A DNA stretch of 64,000 nucleotides from Haloferax massiliensis (lineage in GTDB: Archaea; Halobacteriota; Halobacteria; Halobacteriales; Haloferacaceae). Position 1 is the stretch's first letter, and the number at the start of each line of letters is the position of its first letter. A program made the position numbers and the translations under genes. The notes under the pieces were generated by a model. It did no database searches. It saw only the letters and a list, made by a program, of their open reading frames with translations, and was not told the origin of the DNA. The stretch covers positions 1,612,961-1,676,960 of the forward strand of contig NZ_CSTE01000002.1 of the NCBI RefSeq assembly GCF_001368915.1. The letters are read 5' to 3'. This document shows, one piece after another, positions 32,522 through 41,371 of the stretch.

Positions 32522-33625
32522 TTACGACTTGAGTCCGCTTCCGGTGAGCGGCACGACCACGTCGGCGTCGCGGTCGAGGACGCCCGAGAGGCGCAGTTCG
32601 CGGAGCGCCGCGGGCGCGACGGCGCAGGTCGGCTCCGTGTAGAAGCCGTGGCGGTGGAGCCGGTCGAGTTCGTCTTCGACCGCGTCGGCCGACAGGGCGA
32701 TGGCGTCGCCGCCGGTGTCGTCGAGCGCCTCGTGAATCTCGGCCTCGCGGACGGGGTCGAGAATCTGGATGCCGTCGGCCACGTCGTTGGTCTCGTCGGC
32801 CGTGTGGTGGCGGGCGTCGGCGATGGGCGAGTAGCCGGCGGCCTGCGCGCCGTACAGTTCGGGCATCCGGTCGGTCCAGCCCGCCTCGTAGAGCGCGCGG
32901 AAGCCGCGGTACGCGCCGAGGAACAGCGTCCCGTGGCCCAGCGGCGTGACGACCGCGTCGGGGACCGACCAGTCGCGCTGGGCGGCGATTTCGTAGGCGA
33001 CGGTGGCCGTGCCCGCGAAGAACGCGGGGTTCCACGCGTGGCTCGCGTACCACGCGTCGTCGGCCTCGACTGCCTCGACGCAGGCGTCGGTCACGGCCTG
33101 TCTGGAGCCCTCGATTCGGACCGGCTTCGCCCCGGCGCGCTCGATGGCGCGGAGCTTCGAGGGCTTGACCGACGCGGGCACGTAGATTTCGGCGTCGATG
33201 CCGGCGCGGGCGGCGTAGGTGGCGACGGCGGCCCCCGCGTTGCCCGAGGAGTCCTCGACGACGCGCTCGACGCCGAGTTCGGACGCGAGAGAGAGCATCG
33301 TCGTCGCGCCGCGGTCCTTGAACGAGCCGGAGGGGAAGACGTACTCCAGCTTGAACGAGGCCTCCCACTCCGCGGCGTCCACGAGGGGCGTCATCCCCTC
33401 GCCGAGGCTGGCGTGGGGGTCGGTCGGGAGGAACTCGTCGAACGCCCAGAGGCCGTCGCGGTAGTCGAGGTCGGCGTCGGCGGGGGCGGCCGCCGACGGC
33501 GTCGGGTCGGCCGCGAAGTCCAGCGGTTCGCCGCAGGCACAGCGCCAGCGCCACGCGTCGTAGGTCTCGCCGCAGGCGTCGCACGCGAGTCGGAGCCGGG
33601 TCGGGAGTTCGGGTGATGTCGTCAT
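32522..33625 (-). CDS. thrC: Threonine synthase (PLP-dependent)
   Basis: A 367-aa fold-type II PLP enzyme. An N-terminal zinc ribbon (LACDACGETYDAWRWRCACGEP) precedes the catalytic fold. The PLP lysine is in PSGSFKDRGATT and the phosphate/Asn site in EDSSGNAGAAVATYAA. It converts O-phosphohomoserine to threonine. Haloarchaea carry several such paralogues, so this one could be a divergent threonine-synthase-like enzyme. It is convergent with the primase-like gene, and the aspartoacylase-like gene lies 58 nt upstream on the same strand. Confidence 0.85.
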   Translation of the reverse strand: MTTSPELPTRLRLACDACGETYDAWRWRCACGEPLDFAADPTPSAAAPADADLDYRDGLWAFDEFLPTDPHASLGEGMTPLVDAAEWEASFKLEYVFPSGSFKDRGATTMLSLASELGVERVVEDSSGNAGAAVATYAARAGIDAEIYVPASVKPSKLRAIERAGAKPVRIEGSRQAVTDACVEAVEADDAWYASHAWNPAFFAGTATVAYEIAAQRDWSVPDAVVTPLGHGTLFLGAYRGFRALYEAGWTDRMPELYGAQAAGYSPIADARHHTADETNDVADGIQILDPVREAEIHEALDDTGGDAIALSADAVEDELDRLHRHGFYTEPTCAVAPAALRELRLSGVLDRDADVVVPLTGSGLKS

Positions 33626-33683
33626 GAACGTGGGTGGGTGAGTCGAGTGGGATTGGGTCGAGTGGAGTGGAATGGAGCCGGTG

Positions 33684-34640
33684 TCAGTACGTGTCGAGGT
33701 CGATACCGACGGAGCAGACGTACTCGCCGGAGGCGACCTGCGGGAGGCGTCGCGCCCGCCAGAAGATGCCGTCGTGGTCGGCGGTGACGCGGGCTTTGAG
33801 CTTGCCGAACACGTCGGTCACCTCGAACACCACGTCGCCGGCGGAGACGCGCTCGCCGAGGTCTCGCTTGAACCGGACGAGCCCGCCGACCGGCGAGCCG
33901 TACTGGTCGAAGCCGCGGGCGCGGGTCTGGGCTTTCAGCTCCACGTCGCCGTCGAGGAAGTCGTAGCCGCGGAGGACGTTGTAGACGCCGCGGACGCCTT
34001 TCTCGATGCTCTCTTCGTCCCAGCCGACGCAGCCGCCGAGTTCGGGGTCGATGGTCGGAATCCCGGCGTCGGGGGCGGCGCGGGCGAGTTGGCCGTCCGG
34101 ACCTTTCTGGTCGAGGACGTAGCCGCAGCCGAACGTCTTGGCGAGCCGGAGGCACTTGGCGTGCATCCGGTGGTGGCGGCCACAGCGGACGCGGACCTCG
34201 TCTATCATCCGGCTCGTCGAGCCCTGATGGAGGTCGACGATGAGGTCGGCGTCGCGGGCGGCGGCGAACGTCGCGGCCGCGATGCGCTCCGAGGAGGTGC
34301 CGCGCTCGTCGCCGGGGTACGCCCGGTTCATCTTCGTGTCGTCTATCGGGTTCCGGTGCTGCGCGACCTGAAAGGCGTGGTAGTTGACGATGCCGACGAC
34401 GAGAATCGTCCCGGAGATTTCCGCGGGGTCGAGCTGCGGGACGACCCGCTGGATGACGCCGACGCCGTTGAGTTCGTCTCCGTCCGAGGCCGCCTGCATG
34501 TAGAGCGTCTTGCCCGACGACGCGCCGTTGATGACGGCGACGGGCAGGCCGACGCTCCCGCCGTCGCGGGACTCGCCGACTTCGAGGCGGCCCACGTCCA
34601 TCTCCCCCGGGGCCGCGCTCGCCGTTCCCAAGGTAATCAT
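33684..34640 (-). CDS. Succinylglutamate desuccinylase/aspartoacylase-family hydrolase
   Basis: A 318-aa zinc-carboxypeptidase-like deacylase. Family features: INGASSGKTLYMQAASDGDELNG near the start (normally a G-x-H-G-x-E zinc motif, here altered to ASDGDE), NYHAFQVAQHRNPIDDTKMNRAYPG, and LIVDLHQGS with the downstream His ligand. The C-terminal beta domain resembles a lipoyl/biotinyl fold. The first zinc histidine appears missing, so the metal site may be changed. Relatives remove acyl groups from amino acids or ectoine precursors; the substrate is unknown. Confidence 0.8.
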   Translation of the reverse strand: MITLGTASAAPGEMDVGRLEVGESRDGGSVGLPVAVINGASSGKTLYMQAASDGDELNGVGVIQRVVPQLDPAEISGTILVVGIVNYHAFQVAQHRNPIDDTKMNRAYPGDERGTSSERIAAATFAAARDADLIVDLHQGSTSRMIDEVRVRCGRHHRMHAKCLRLAKTFGCGYVLDQKGPDGQLARAAPDAGIPTIDPELGGCVGWDEESIEKGVRGVYNVLRGYDFLDGDVELKAQTRARGFDQYGSPVGGLVRFKRDLGERVSAGDVVFEVTDVFGKLKARVTADHDGIFWRARRLPQVASGEYVCSVGIDLDTY

Positions 34641-34712
34641 ACCGCCAACCTCGGACCCACCTCCCTTTAGGGGTTCGGTCCGCTGAGGTCCCCCGAGGAA
34701 AGCGTTGCCGCT

Positions 34713-35030
34713 ATGGTCTCGCGGCCGCAACCGGCGACCGTGACAGACGACGTTCCCGACCGACCGCCGACGGGGGGACTGGTGCAGGCGCTGGACGTGC
34801 CGCGAAACGCCGCTATCGGGGCGACCGTCGGCCTCGCGTTGGCCGTCGTCGCCTACCTGTTTCGGGTCCTCGAACTGTTCGGCCCCTTTGCCGGCACCCG
34901 CGAGTACCCGATACTCGGCCCCGAGGGCTGGTTCCTCCTCCTCGCGTTCGTCCTCGCGTCCGCGACGGCGCTGCTCGTCGCGACGGCGCTGACGCTCGTC
35001 TCTGCGTACCGACTGAGTAAGTCGCTCTGA
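34713..35030 (+). CDS. Two-helix membrane protein, 105 aa
   Basis: A protein with a polar N-terminal 30 residues, a transmembrane segment at about 33-50, a loop with FAGTREYPILGPEGW, and a second segment at about 74-98. No characterised family is recognised, though the layout is conserved-looking for haloarchaea. A GTG nine codons in is an alternative start. It is convergent with the PhoU/TrkA-C gene and divergent from the aspartoacylase-like gene. Confidence 0.65.
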   Translation: MVSRPQPATVTDDVPDRPPTGGLVQALDVPRNAAIGATVGLALAVVAYLFRVLELFGPFAGTREYPILGPEGWFLLLAFVLASATALLVATALTLVSAYRLSKSL

Positions 35031-35059
35031 GCCGTCGGTTCCGTTGGCTCGGTCTCGGC

Positions 35060-36268
35060 CTACTCGTCGAACTCGCGCTCGTCGCCGACGAGTTCGCCCA
35101 GTCGCTCCGCGCCGGCTCTGGTCCCCTTGGCGATGATGAGGTCGCCGCCGTGGAGCCGCGTTTCCGACCCCGGCGAGACGACCCACTCGCGGCCGCCGGC
35201 CCGGCGGACCGCGATGACGCGCATCCCCGTTTCGGTCTTGACGCGCCGGTCGCCGAGGGTCGCCTCCGCGAGGTCGCTTCGGGGGGCGACCCGAAGGCGG
35301 ATGATGACCTCGTCGGACTCCTTGACCGCGGCGGCGACGACCGGGTGGGCGTCGATGCCGCGGAGGACGCCCTCCGCGATTTCGAGCGCGGCGTCCGAAA
35401 TCATCTCGGTCGCGCCCGCCAGTTGGACGAGGCCGCGGAGCGACACGGGGTCTTCGACCCGGCTCGCCGCGCGGAGCGTCCACGCCTCGAACCGGGACTT
35501 GAGCGCGTCCACCTCGGCTTCGAGCTCCTCGACCTCCTCGGCGACGCCCTCGCTGTCGAACAGCACCGCGCCGTAGGCGAGGTCGACGGCGAGTTCGCTC
35601 ATGTCCTTCATCAGGACGATGGAGTCGACGGCGCGTTCGAGGTCCTCGATGGTCGGCTCGGGCACGTCCGGCGGGTCGTACCGGAGGCCGGTGGCGGCCT
35701 CGTGGACGGTCTGGAGGCCGTCGTCGCGGCCGCGGAGGAGGAGCACGTCGCCGGCGCGGAGCGTCGTCTCGTGGTCGGGGTTCGTCACCCACTCGCCGGC
35801 GCGATGGATGGCGACGACGCGGACGCCCGTCTCGGTCTCCATGTTGATGTCGCCGAGGTCCCGGCCCGCGTACGGCGACTCGTCGGTGAGTTCGCACCGA
35901 ATCGTCGTCTCGACGGCCTCGGGGAGCGCCGCGCGGATGGCGTCCGGGAGGCCGATGTCCTCGATGACGACCTTGGCGATGTCGCCCGCGGCGTCGGAAA
36001 TCTTCTCGGCCGCGCCGACGACGCCGAGGACGGGCGCGAGTTCCTCTGCGTCTTCGGGGCTGCGGGCGGCCATCATCAGGCTCATACGCGCCTGTAGCTG
36101 GAGGATGTCCATCCGCTCTTCGAGGTCGAGGACCTCGGCCGCGAGGTCGTCGTTCGCGTGGAGGACGGCGGAGTACGAGAGGTCGATGAGTAACTCCGCG
36201 GTGTCTTTCATCTCGGCGAGGACGGCCTTGACGCTGACAGGCTCGTACTCGATGTCCTCCGGATTCAT
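35060..36268 (-). CDS. Tandem PhoU-like / TrkA-C (RCK_C) regulatory protein
   Basis: A 402-aa soluble protein built of two copies of the same unit: a helical PhoU-like segment (about residues 10-105 and 215-310) followed by a TrkA-C domain (about 120-200 and 325-395). In the first unit LGDINMETETGVRVVAIHRAG, and in the second LGDRRVKTETGMRVIAVRRAG, mark the TrkA-C strands. TrkA-C domains bind small ligands such as nucleotides and gate ion channels or transporters. No transporter is fused or adjacent, so it probably regulates one in trans. A cttttgc box about 26 nt upstream fits a leaderless message. Confidence 0.87.
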   Translation of the reverse strand: MNPEDIEYEPVSVKAVLAEMKDTAELLIDLSYSAVLHANDDLAAEVLDLEERMDILQLQARMSLMMAARSPEDAEELAPVLGVVGAAEKISDAAGDIAKVVIEDIGLPDAIRAALPEAVETTIRCELTDESPYAGRDLGDINMETETGVRVVAIHRAGEWVTNPDHETTLRAGDVLLLRGRDDGLQTVHEAATGLRYDPPDVPEPTIEDLERAVDSIVLMKDMSELAVDLAYGAVLFDSEGVAEEVEELEAEVDALKSRFEAWTLRAASRVEDPVSLRGLVQLAGATEMISDAALEIAEGVLRGIDAHPVVAAAVKESDEVIIRLRVAPRSDLAEATLGDRRVKTETGMRVIAVRRAGGREWVVSPGSETRLHGGDLIIAKGTRAGAERLGELVGDEREFDE

Positions 36269-36425
36269 GCGCCCGGCTTCACGACGGGACGGCAAAAGGC
36301 TTGCCAGGAATAGTGGTGCCACCGTGGTTCGAGAGAACTACGCCGCCGACGTATATGACTGCGCGGGTCGTCCGAGCGGCGCGTGCGACCCGCTCGGGAG
36401 CCCCGTATAAGGGGGCCGGAAATGA

Positions 36426-36450
36426 CGACAATTGTCGAACACTATTTTAG
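36426..36450 (+). promoter_or_regulatory. 12-bp perfect palindrome next to a TATA-like box
   Basis: CGACAATTGTCG (36426-36437) is a perfect palindrome, followed at once by cactattttagac (TATA-like, 36443-36449). It lies between the divergent PhoU/TrkA-C gene and citZ, about 130 nt upstream of the citZ start. citZ has its own nearer box (cttttttgatatg, about 36533-36545). It may be an operator, or the promoter of a short transcript. The rest of the 297-nt gap holds no convincing gene. Confidence 0.45.
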
Positions 36451-36565
36451 ACACCGACTGTCCGCGAAACCGACAGACGGGACTGCCGTCGTATGTGTAT
36501 GGCGGTCGATAACATATGAGTGAAAACGGTAACGCTTTTTTGATATGGTAGGCAACGTTTTGGGT

Positions 36566-37705
36566 ATGTCAGGCGAACTGAAGCGGGGGCTGGAAGGTGT
36601 GCTGGTCACCGAATCGAAGCTCAGTTTCATCGACGGCGACGCGGGACAACTCGTTTACTGCGGGTACGATATCGAAGACCTCGCACGGGACGCAAGCTAC
36701 GAGGAAGTGCTCTATCTCCTGTGGCACGGAGAGCTGCCGACGCGGGAGGAACTCGACGCGTTCTCCGACGAACTCGCGGCCCACCGCGGCCTCGACGACG
36801 GCGTCCTCGACGTGGCGCGCGAGCTCGCAGAGCAGGACGAGTCGCCGATGGCGGCGCTCCGAACGCTCGTCTCCGCGATGTCGGCGTACGACGAAAACGC
36901 CGACTTCGAGGACGTGACCGACCGCGAGGTCAACCTCGAAAAGGCAAAGCGCATCACCGCGAAGATGCCGTCGGTGCTGGCGGCCTACGACCGCTTCCGT
37001 CGCGGCGACGACTACGTCGAACCCGACGAGAGCCTGAATCACGCCGCGAACTTCCTCTACATGCTCAACGGCGAGGAGCCGAACGAGGTGCTCGCAGAGA
37101 CGTTCGACATGGCGCTCGTGCTCCACGCCGACCACGGCCTGAACGCCTCGACGTTCTCCGCGATGGTCACGTCCTCGACGCTCTCTGACCTCTACAGCGC
37201 GGTCACCTCGGCCGTCGGCACGCTCTCGGGGTCGCTCCACGGCGGCGCGAACGCGAACGTCATGCGGATGCTGAAGGACGTCGACGACAGCGACATGGAC
37301 CCGACCGAGTGGGTCGAAGACGCCCTCGACCGCGGCGAGCGCGTCGCCGGGTTCGGCCACCGCGTCTACAACGTCAAGGACCCGCGCGCGAAGATTCTCG
37401 GCGCGAAGTCCGAGGCGCTCGGCGAGGCCGCCGGCGACATGAAGTGGTACGAGATGTCGGTCGCCATCGAGGAGTACATCGGCGAGGAGAAGGGTCTCGC
37501 GCCGAACGTGGACTTCTACTCCGCGTCGACGTACTACCAGATGGGCATCCCCATCGACCTCTACACCCCCATCTTCGCCGTCTCGCGCGTCGGCGGCTGG
37601 ATAGCGCACGTCCTCGAACAGTACGAGGACAACCGTCTCATCCGCCCCCGCGCCCGCTACACCGGCGAGAAGGACCTCGACTTCCCGTCGGTCGACGAGC
37701 GATAG
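36566..37705 (+). CDS. citZ: Citrate synthase
   Basis: A 379-aa enzyme that condenses acetyl-CoA and oxaloacetate at the entry of the TCA cycle. Active-site regions are visible: LNASTFSAMVTSS, SGSLHGGANANVMRML with the first catalytic His, FGHRVYNVKDPRAKIL with the second, and the catalytic Asp in VDFYSASTY. Length equals that of the characterised Haloferax volcanii enzyme. The start (MSGELKRGLEGVL) follows the cttttttgatatg box by about 25 nt; an in-frame ATG seven codons earlier would lie inside the promoter. Confidence 0.95.
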   Translation: MSGELKRGLEGVLVTESKLSFIDGDAGQLVYCGYDIEDLARDASYEEVLYLLWHGELPTREELDAFSDELAAHRGLDDGVLDVARELAEQDESPMAALRTLVSAMSAYDENADFEDVTDREVNLEKAKRITAKMPSVLAAYDRFRRGDDYVEPDESLNHAANFLYMLNGEEPNEVLAETFDMALVLHADHGLNASTFSAMVTSSTLSDLYSAVTSAVGTLSGSLHGGANANVMRMLKDVDDSDMDPTEWVEDALDRGERVAGFGHRVYNVKDPRAKILGAKSEALGEAAGDMKWYEMSVAIEEYIGEEKGLAPNVDFYSASTYYQMGIPIDLYTPIFAVSRVGGWIAHVLEQYEDNRLIRPRARYTGEKDLDFPSVDER

Positions 37706-37817
37706 GCGACGCGTCGCACGCGACTTTTTCCCGTTCCCCGTCACCCGGAGCGACGCGTCGCCCGCCGGGGGCGCTCCCGCTTCCGTCTCCGCCGTCCGTC
37801 GTCCGAGCGCGCCTCGC

Positions 37818-39209
37818 TCAGTCGTCTTCGCCCACGTCGTCGACGCCGACGCTCCCGCGTTCGACCATGAGCGAGTCGGCGTGGCCCGCCCAGTCGGCGT
37901 AGTAGAACGCGACGAGCGCGAACAGCCCCATCCACGTGAACGACAGGACGATGCCGATTCGCGCGCCGAGCGGGCCGTAGTCGAACACGTCGACCAGCAG
38001 GTACGACAGGCCGACGAAGAAGCCGAACACCCCGGTCAGCCGGGCGACGAAGGGGATTCGCGTCGCGCCCGCGCCCTGGAGCGACCCGGAGAGGCCGACG
38101 AAGAGCGCCAGTCCCGGCGCGGCGAGGCCGTAGGCGACGGCGAACTTCACGGCCCACTCGATGTCCGCGCCGCCGCCGGAGCCGAGGAGGCCGACGACGG
38201 GTTCGGTGAACGCCGCGAGCAGGAGACCGATACCGCCGACCGAGACGACAGACAGGAGCGCCACCGCCTCGCCCTGATACCGCGCGGCCTCGCTGTCGCC
38301 CGACCCGAGCGCCTGTCCGACGAGGACGCTGGCGGCGACGTTGTAGCCGCGCGCCAGCGGGCTGGCGACCTGCTGGTACACCCGGCGGCCGATTTGGAAC
38401 CCGGCGTTGACGGCGTCGCCGAAGCCGAGGAGGAGCGCGTTGAACGGGAACTCCGCGAGTTCGGCGGCGATGCCCTCACCGACCCGAGGGGTGGCGATGC
38501 GCACGAGTTGGCCGGCGACCGTCCGGTCGCGGGGGCGGACCAGCGAGGTCGGCGACGCGGGGCGGGCGAGCGCGACGAGGAGCAGCCCCGCCGAGAGGAC
38601 GTTCGCGGTCGAGGTGGCGAGTCCGACGCCCAGCACGCCGAGCGCCGGCAGGCCGACGAGGCCGAAGCCGAGGCCGACCGACAGCCCGATGTTGACGACG
38701 TTGGCGAAGACGTTGACCAGCATCGGCGTCCGGGTGTCGCCGACGCCCTGCAGCGACCGCGAGCCGACGAGCGAGACCAACCGCGCGGGCGACGTGGCGA
38801 AGATGACCGCGAGATACGTCGTTCCGAGGGCGACGGCACGGTCGCTCGCAGGGAACGCGCCGATGGCCGCCTCGCCGAGCGTGAAGCCGAAAATCAGGAA
38901 CGGGATTCCCGCGAGGAACGCGAGGAGGAGCGCCGTCGAGATGGCCTCGCTCCGGTTGGCGTCCGCGCCGCTCCCCGTGTCCTGACTGGAGAGCGCGATT
39001 GCGCCGCCGCCGAGGCCGAGGCCGATGCGGAGCGGGAACCGGGCGTAGAGGTCGGCGAGGCCGATAGCGACGACGGCGGCCGGGGAGAGCGCCGCGGTGA
39101 CGGCCACGTCGACGGTCCGCATCGCCGTCTGGGCGGTCTGCTCGGCCATCACCGGCCACGCGAGCGAGAAGATGCGCTTCCAGACCCGCCGGAGGCGACC
39201 GATGTTCAT
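37818..39209 (-). CDS. MATE-family multidrug/sodium antiporter
   Basis: A 463-aa protein with 12 predicted transmembrane helices in two similar halves, typical of MATE exporters, which expel drugs or metabolites in exchange for Na+ or H+. Recognisable segments are PVMAEQTAQTAMRTVDVAVTA at the start of helix 1 and RYQGEAVALLSVVSVGGIGLL in the second half. The N-terminus MNIGRLRRVWKRIFSLAWP gives the usual amphipathic lead. The substrate is unknown. It is convergent with citZ; a 356-nt gap lies upstream. Confidence 0.92.
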   Translation of the reverse strand: MNIGRLRRVWKRIFSLAWPVMAEQTAQTAMRTVDVAVTAALSPAAVVAIGLADLYARFPLRIGLGLGGGAIALSSQDTGSGADANRSEAISTALLLAFLAGIPFLIFGFTLGEAAIGAFPASDRAVALGTTYLAVIFATSPARLVSLVGSRSLQGVGDTRTPMLVNVFANVVNIGLSVGLGFGLVGLPALGVLGVGLATSTANVLSAGLLLVALARPASPTSLVRPRDRTVAGQLVRIATPRVGEGIAAELAEFPFNALLLGFGDAVNAGFQIGRRVYQQVASPLARGYNVAASVLVGQALGSGDSEAARYQGEAVALLSVVSVGGIGLLLAAFTEPVVGLLGSGGGADIEWAVKFAVAYGLAAPGLALFVGLSGSLQGAGATRIPFVARLTGVFGFFVGLSYLLVDVFDYGPLGARIGIVLSFTWMGLFALVAFYYADWAGHADSLMVERGSVGVDDVGEDD

Positions 39210-39565
39210 GCCGAGGCCACGGACCTCGCGCAGTTGACGCTACCGGAAGCGGCGGTCCCGTCGGTCGCTTTCGATGCGACGCGCGAATGCCGAGCGTCAG
39301 ACGCGAGCGCTTGGTCGCCGCCGTCGTTCGATTTCACTTTCACTCCGGGTGGGGGACGTTTATATGTACGGGGACCAGAAAGACAGTTGCACGTCACACG
39401 CGTGCATTCCCCCTTTCCCCTTCACCGACCGGCGAGCGACGGCGACGGCGCGCGTTGTCGGGGCCGAGGCCGGATTCTCAACCGACGACCGTGAGGGTTG
39501 ACATCACGCCCCTGATGCGGACCGGTTCCCGAACGATTAAACACAGACACGGGCGATTTCCGACC
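39210..39565. other. Intergenic region with an unexplained strong promoter
   Basis: A copy of the 22-nt element also found at 3967 lies at 39323-39344, followed by a strong cgtttatatg box (39357-39366). The predicted transcript would start near 39388, about 180 nt ahead of ilvA, which has its own ttaaac box (39536-39541). A 30-codon GTG frame (39402-39494) is open in this stretch, but its Arg-rich composition is not convincing. A small RNA or a long second leader for ilvA is possible. The first 110 nt hold nothing recognisable. Confidence 0.5.
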
Positions 39566-40777
39566 ATGCTCACGCTTGACGACGTACGAGCCGCCCGCGA
39601 GCGCGTCGAAGCGGTCGCCCGGCAGACGCCGCTGGAGTACTCCCACACCTTCTCGGAGATGACGGGTGCCGAGGTGTACCTGAAGCTCGAAAACACCCAG
39701 CGCACGGGGTCGTTCAAGATTCGCGGCGCGACGAACCGCATCACGACGCTCTCCGACGAGGAGAAAGACGCCGGCGTCGTGACCGCGAGCGCCGGCAACC
39801 ACGCGCAGGGCGTCGCGCTCGCGGCGTCGCGGGCGGGCGTGAACTCGAAAATCGTCATGCCGGAGTACGCGCCGATTTCGAAGGTGAAAGCGACCGAGCG
39901 CTACGGCGGCGACGTGGTGCTCTACGGCAACGACTACGACGAGGCGCAGGCGAAGGCCCACGAAATCGAGGAGTCGGAGGGCCGGACGTACGTCCACGCC
40001 TTCGACGACGAGTACGTCATGGCCGGACAGGGAACCATCGGCCTCGAAATCGCCGAGGACTGCCCCGACCTCGACACCGTGGTCGTCCCCATCGGCGGCG
40101 GCGGCCTCATCTCCGGCATCTCGACGGCCATCAAAGAACAGTTCCCCGACGCCCGCGTCATCGGCGTGCAGGCCGAACAGGCCTCCAGCGCCGCGGACTC
40201 GCTGAACAAGGGGTCGATTCAGACCATCGACGAGGTGGACACCATCGCCGACGGCATCGCCGTCCGCAGAATCGGCGACAAGCCCTTCGAGGTCATCCGC
40301 GAGCGCGTCGACGAGGTCGTCACCGTCTCCGACGAGGAGATTGCGGTGGCGCTCACCTACCTGCTCGAACGCGCGAAGACGCTCGTCGAGGGCGCGGGGG
40401 CCGTCGCGCTCGCGGCGCTCCTCTTCCAGAAGTTCGACTACGAGGAGGACGAGGTCGTCGTCCCCGCGCTGTGCGGCGGCAACATCGACATGAACACGCT
40501 GACGACCGTGGTGATGCGCGGCCTCGTCGAGACGGGTCGGTACCTCAAGATTCGGACCGAACTGAAAGACCGCCCCGGCTCGCTCGAACAGCTCATCGGG
40601 ATTATCGCCGCCGAAAAGGCGAACATCTACGCCGTCAGGCACGACCGCACCTCCCGGAAAATCGCGCTAAACGCGACCGAGGTCGAAATCGACCTCGAAA
40701 TGCGCGGGCCCGACCACGTCGATTCGCTCCTCGGCGAACTCCGCGACGCGGGCTACGACGTGGAAGTCCTCGACTGA
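39566..40777 (+). CDS. ilvA: Threonine dehydratase (biosynthetic-type, with ACT domain)
   Basis: A 403-aa PLP enzyme that deaminates threonine to 2-oxobutanoate, the first step to isoleucine. The PLP lysine is in RTGSFKIRGATNR, followed by SAGNHAQGVALAA and the phosphate loop PIGGGGLISG. The C-terminal 75 residues (TELKDRPGSLEQLIGII) form one ACT-like regulatory domain, so feedback control is likely. A ttaaac box 25-30 nt upstream fits a leaderless message. RidA, which destroys the reactive enamine made by this enzyme, is encoded 3.3 kb downstream. Confidence 0.94.
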   Translation: MLTLDDVRAARERVEAVARQTPLEYSHTFSEMTGAEVYLKLENTQRTGSFKIRGATNRITTLSDEEKDAGVVTASAGNHAQGVALAASRAGVNSKIVMPEYAPISKVKATERYGGDVVLYGNDYDEAQAKAHEIEESEGRTYVHAFDDEYVMAGQGTIGLEIAEDCPDLDTVVVPIGGGGLISGISTAIKEQFPDARVIGVQAEQASSAADSLNKGSIQTIDEVDTIADGIAVRRIGDKPFEVIRERVDEVVTVSDEEIAVALTYLLERAKTLVEGAGAVALAALLFQKFDYEEDEVVVPALCGGNIDMNTLTTVVMRGLVETGRYLKIRTELKDRPGSLEQLIGIIAAEKANIYAVRHDRTSRKIALNATEVEIDLEMRGPDHVDSLLGELRDAGYDVEVLD

Positions 40778-40821
40778 CCGCGTCGCCGGGAGCGGCCGGG
40801 GACCGGGTTTGCGACCGGCAC

Positions 40822-41028
40822 TCAGACGAATCCTGTGACCCCGATAAACACGAGGAGCGCGCCGATACCCCGGTAGAGCCAGACGGGTGCGGCGGACTCC
40901 CCGGACTCCTCCGAGGGCGAGCGGCGGAGGAACTCGAACCCGAACGCGTGGACTCGCGCGGGGAACGCGAGGTATGCGACGCCGAGAACCGCAATTCCGA
41001 CGTGGACCGCCTGCCACAGGAGGTTCAT
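40822..41028 (-). CDS. Small membrane protein, 68 aa
   Basis: A protein with two hydrophobic segments (about residues 5-22 and 48-67) separated by a loop with EFLRRSPSEESGESAAP. The N-terminus MNLLWQAVHVGIAVLG is typical of a first transmembrane helix. No family name can be given with confidence. It is convergent with ilvA and divergent from cydA, separated from it by 343 nt. Confidence 0.65.
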   Translation of the reverse strand: MNLLWQAVHVGIAVLGVAYLAFPARVHAFGFEFLRRSPSEESGESAAPVWLYRGIGALLVFIGVTGFV

Positions 41029-41371
41029 GTGATAAATCCGAACTGTTCCGGCGTATGCTTGTCGGTCGGGGCGGTCGAGACGGTCGGGGGGCTGGGGCGG
41101 CGGGACGGTGCGTCAGCGACCGGAGTTCGTCCAAGACGGGCGCGTCGCGGGAATGAGAGTGCGTTCCTGATCCTCCGGCGAACGCCGACGAACGCTCGCT
41201 TTTTACCCATACAATTATGTCGAATTCGGGGGGTAGGACCCGTCTACGATGATTTTCAGTTCGTGGGAAGCATGCGGGGGTTGACCCTCCCCCAATACCA
41301 AGGCGTTTAAGAGGGAAGCTCCCGCCCCACTCCTCGGTTCGCCCCGTCGTCAGCGACCCGCAACCCACACC
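41029..41371. other. Intergenic region upstream of cydA
   Basis: The likely cydA promoter is ggcgtttaagagg (about 41302-41314), which leaves a leader of about 30-35 nt. A short inverted repeat GGGT-TG-ACCC within gcgggggttgaccctccccc (about 41275-41294) lies directly upstream of it and is a possible regulator site. An AT-rich patch (ctttttacccatacaattatg, about 41200-41220) could be a further promoter. No open frame in the gap looks coding. Confidence 0.5.

Noticed and set aside
39364..39501. Small Cys-containing protein starting MYGDQKDSC
   Set aside because: Its ATG lies inside the TATA box that would transcribe it, so a leaderless message could not include the start.
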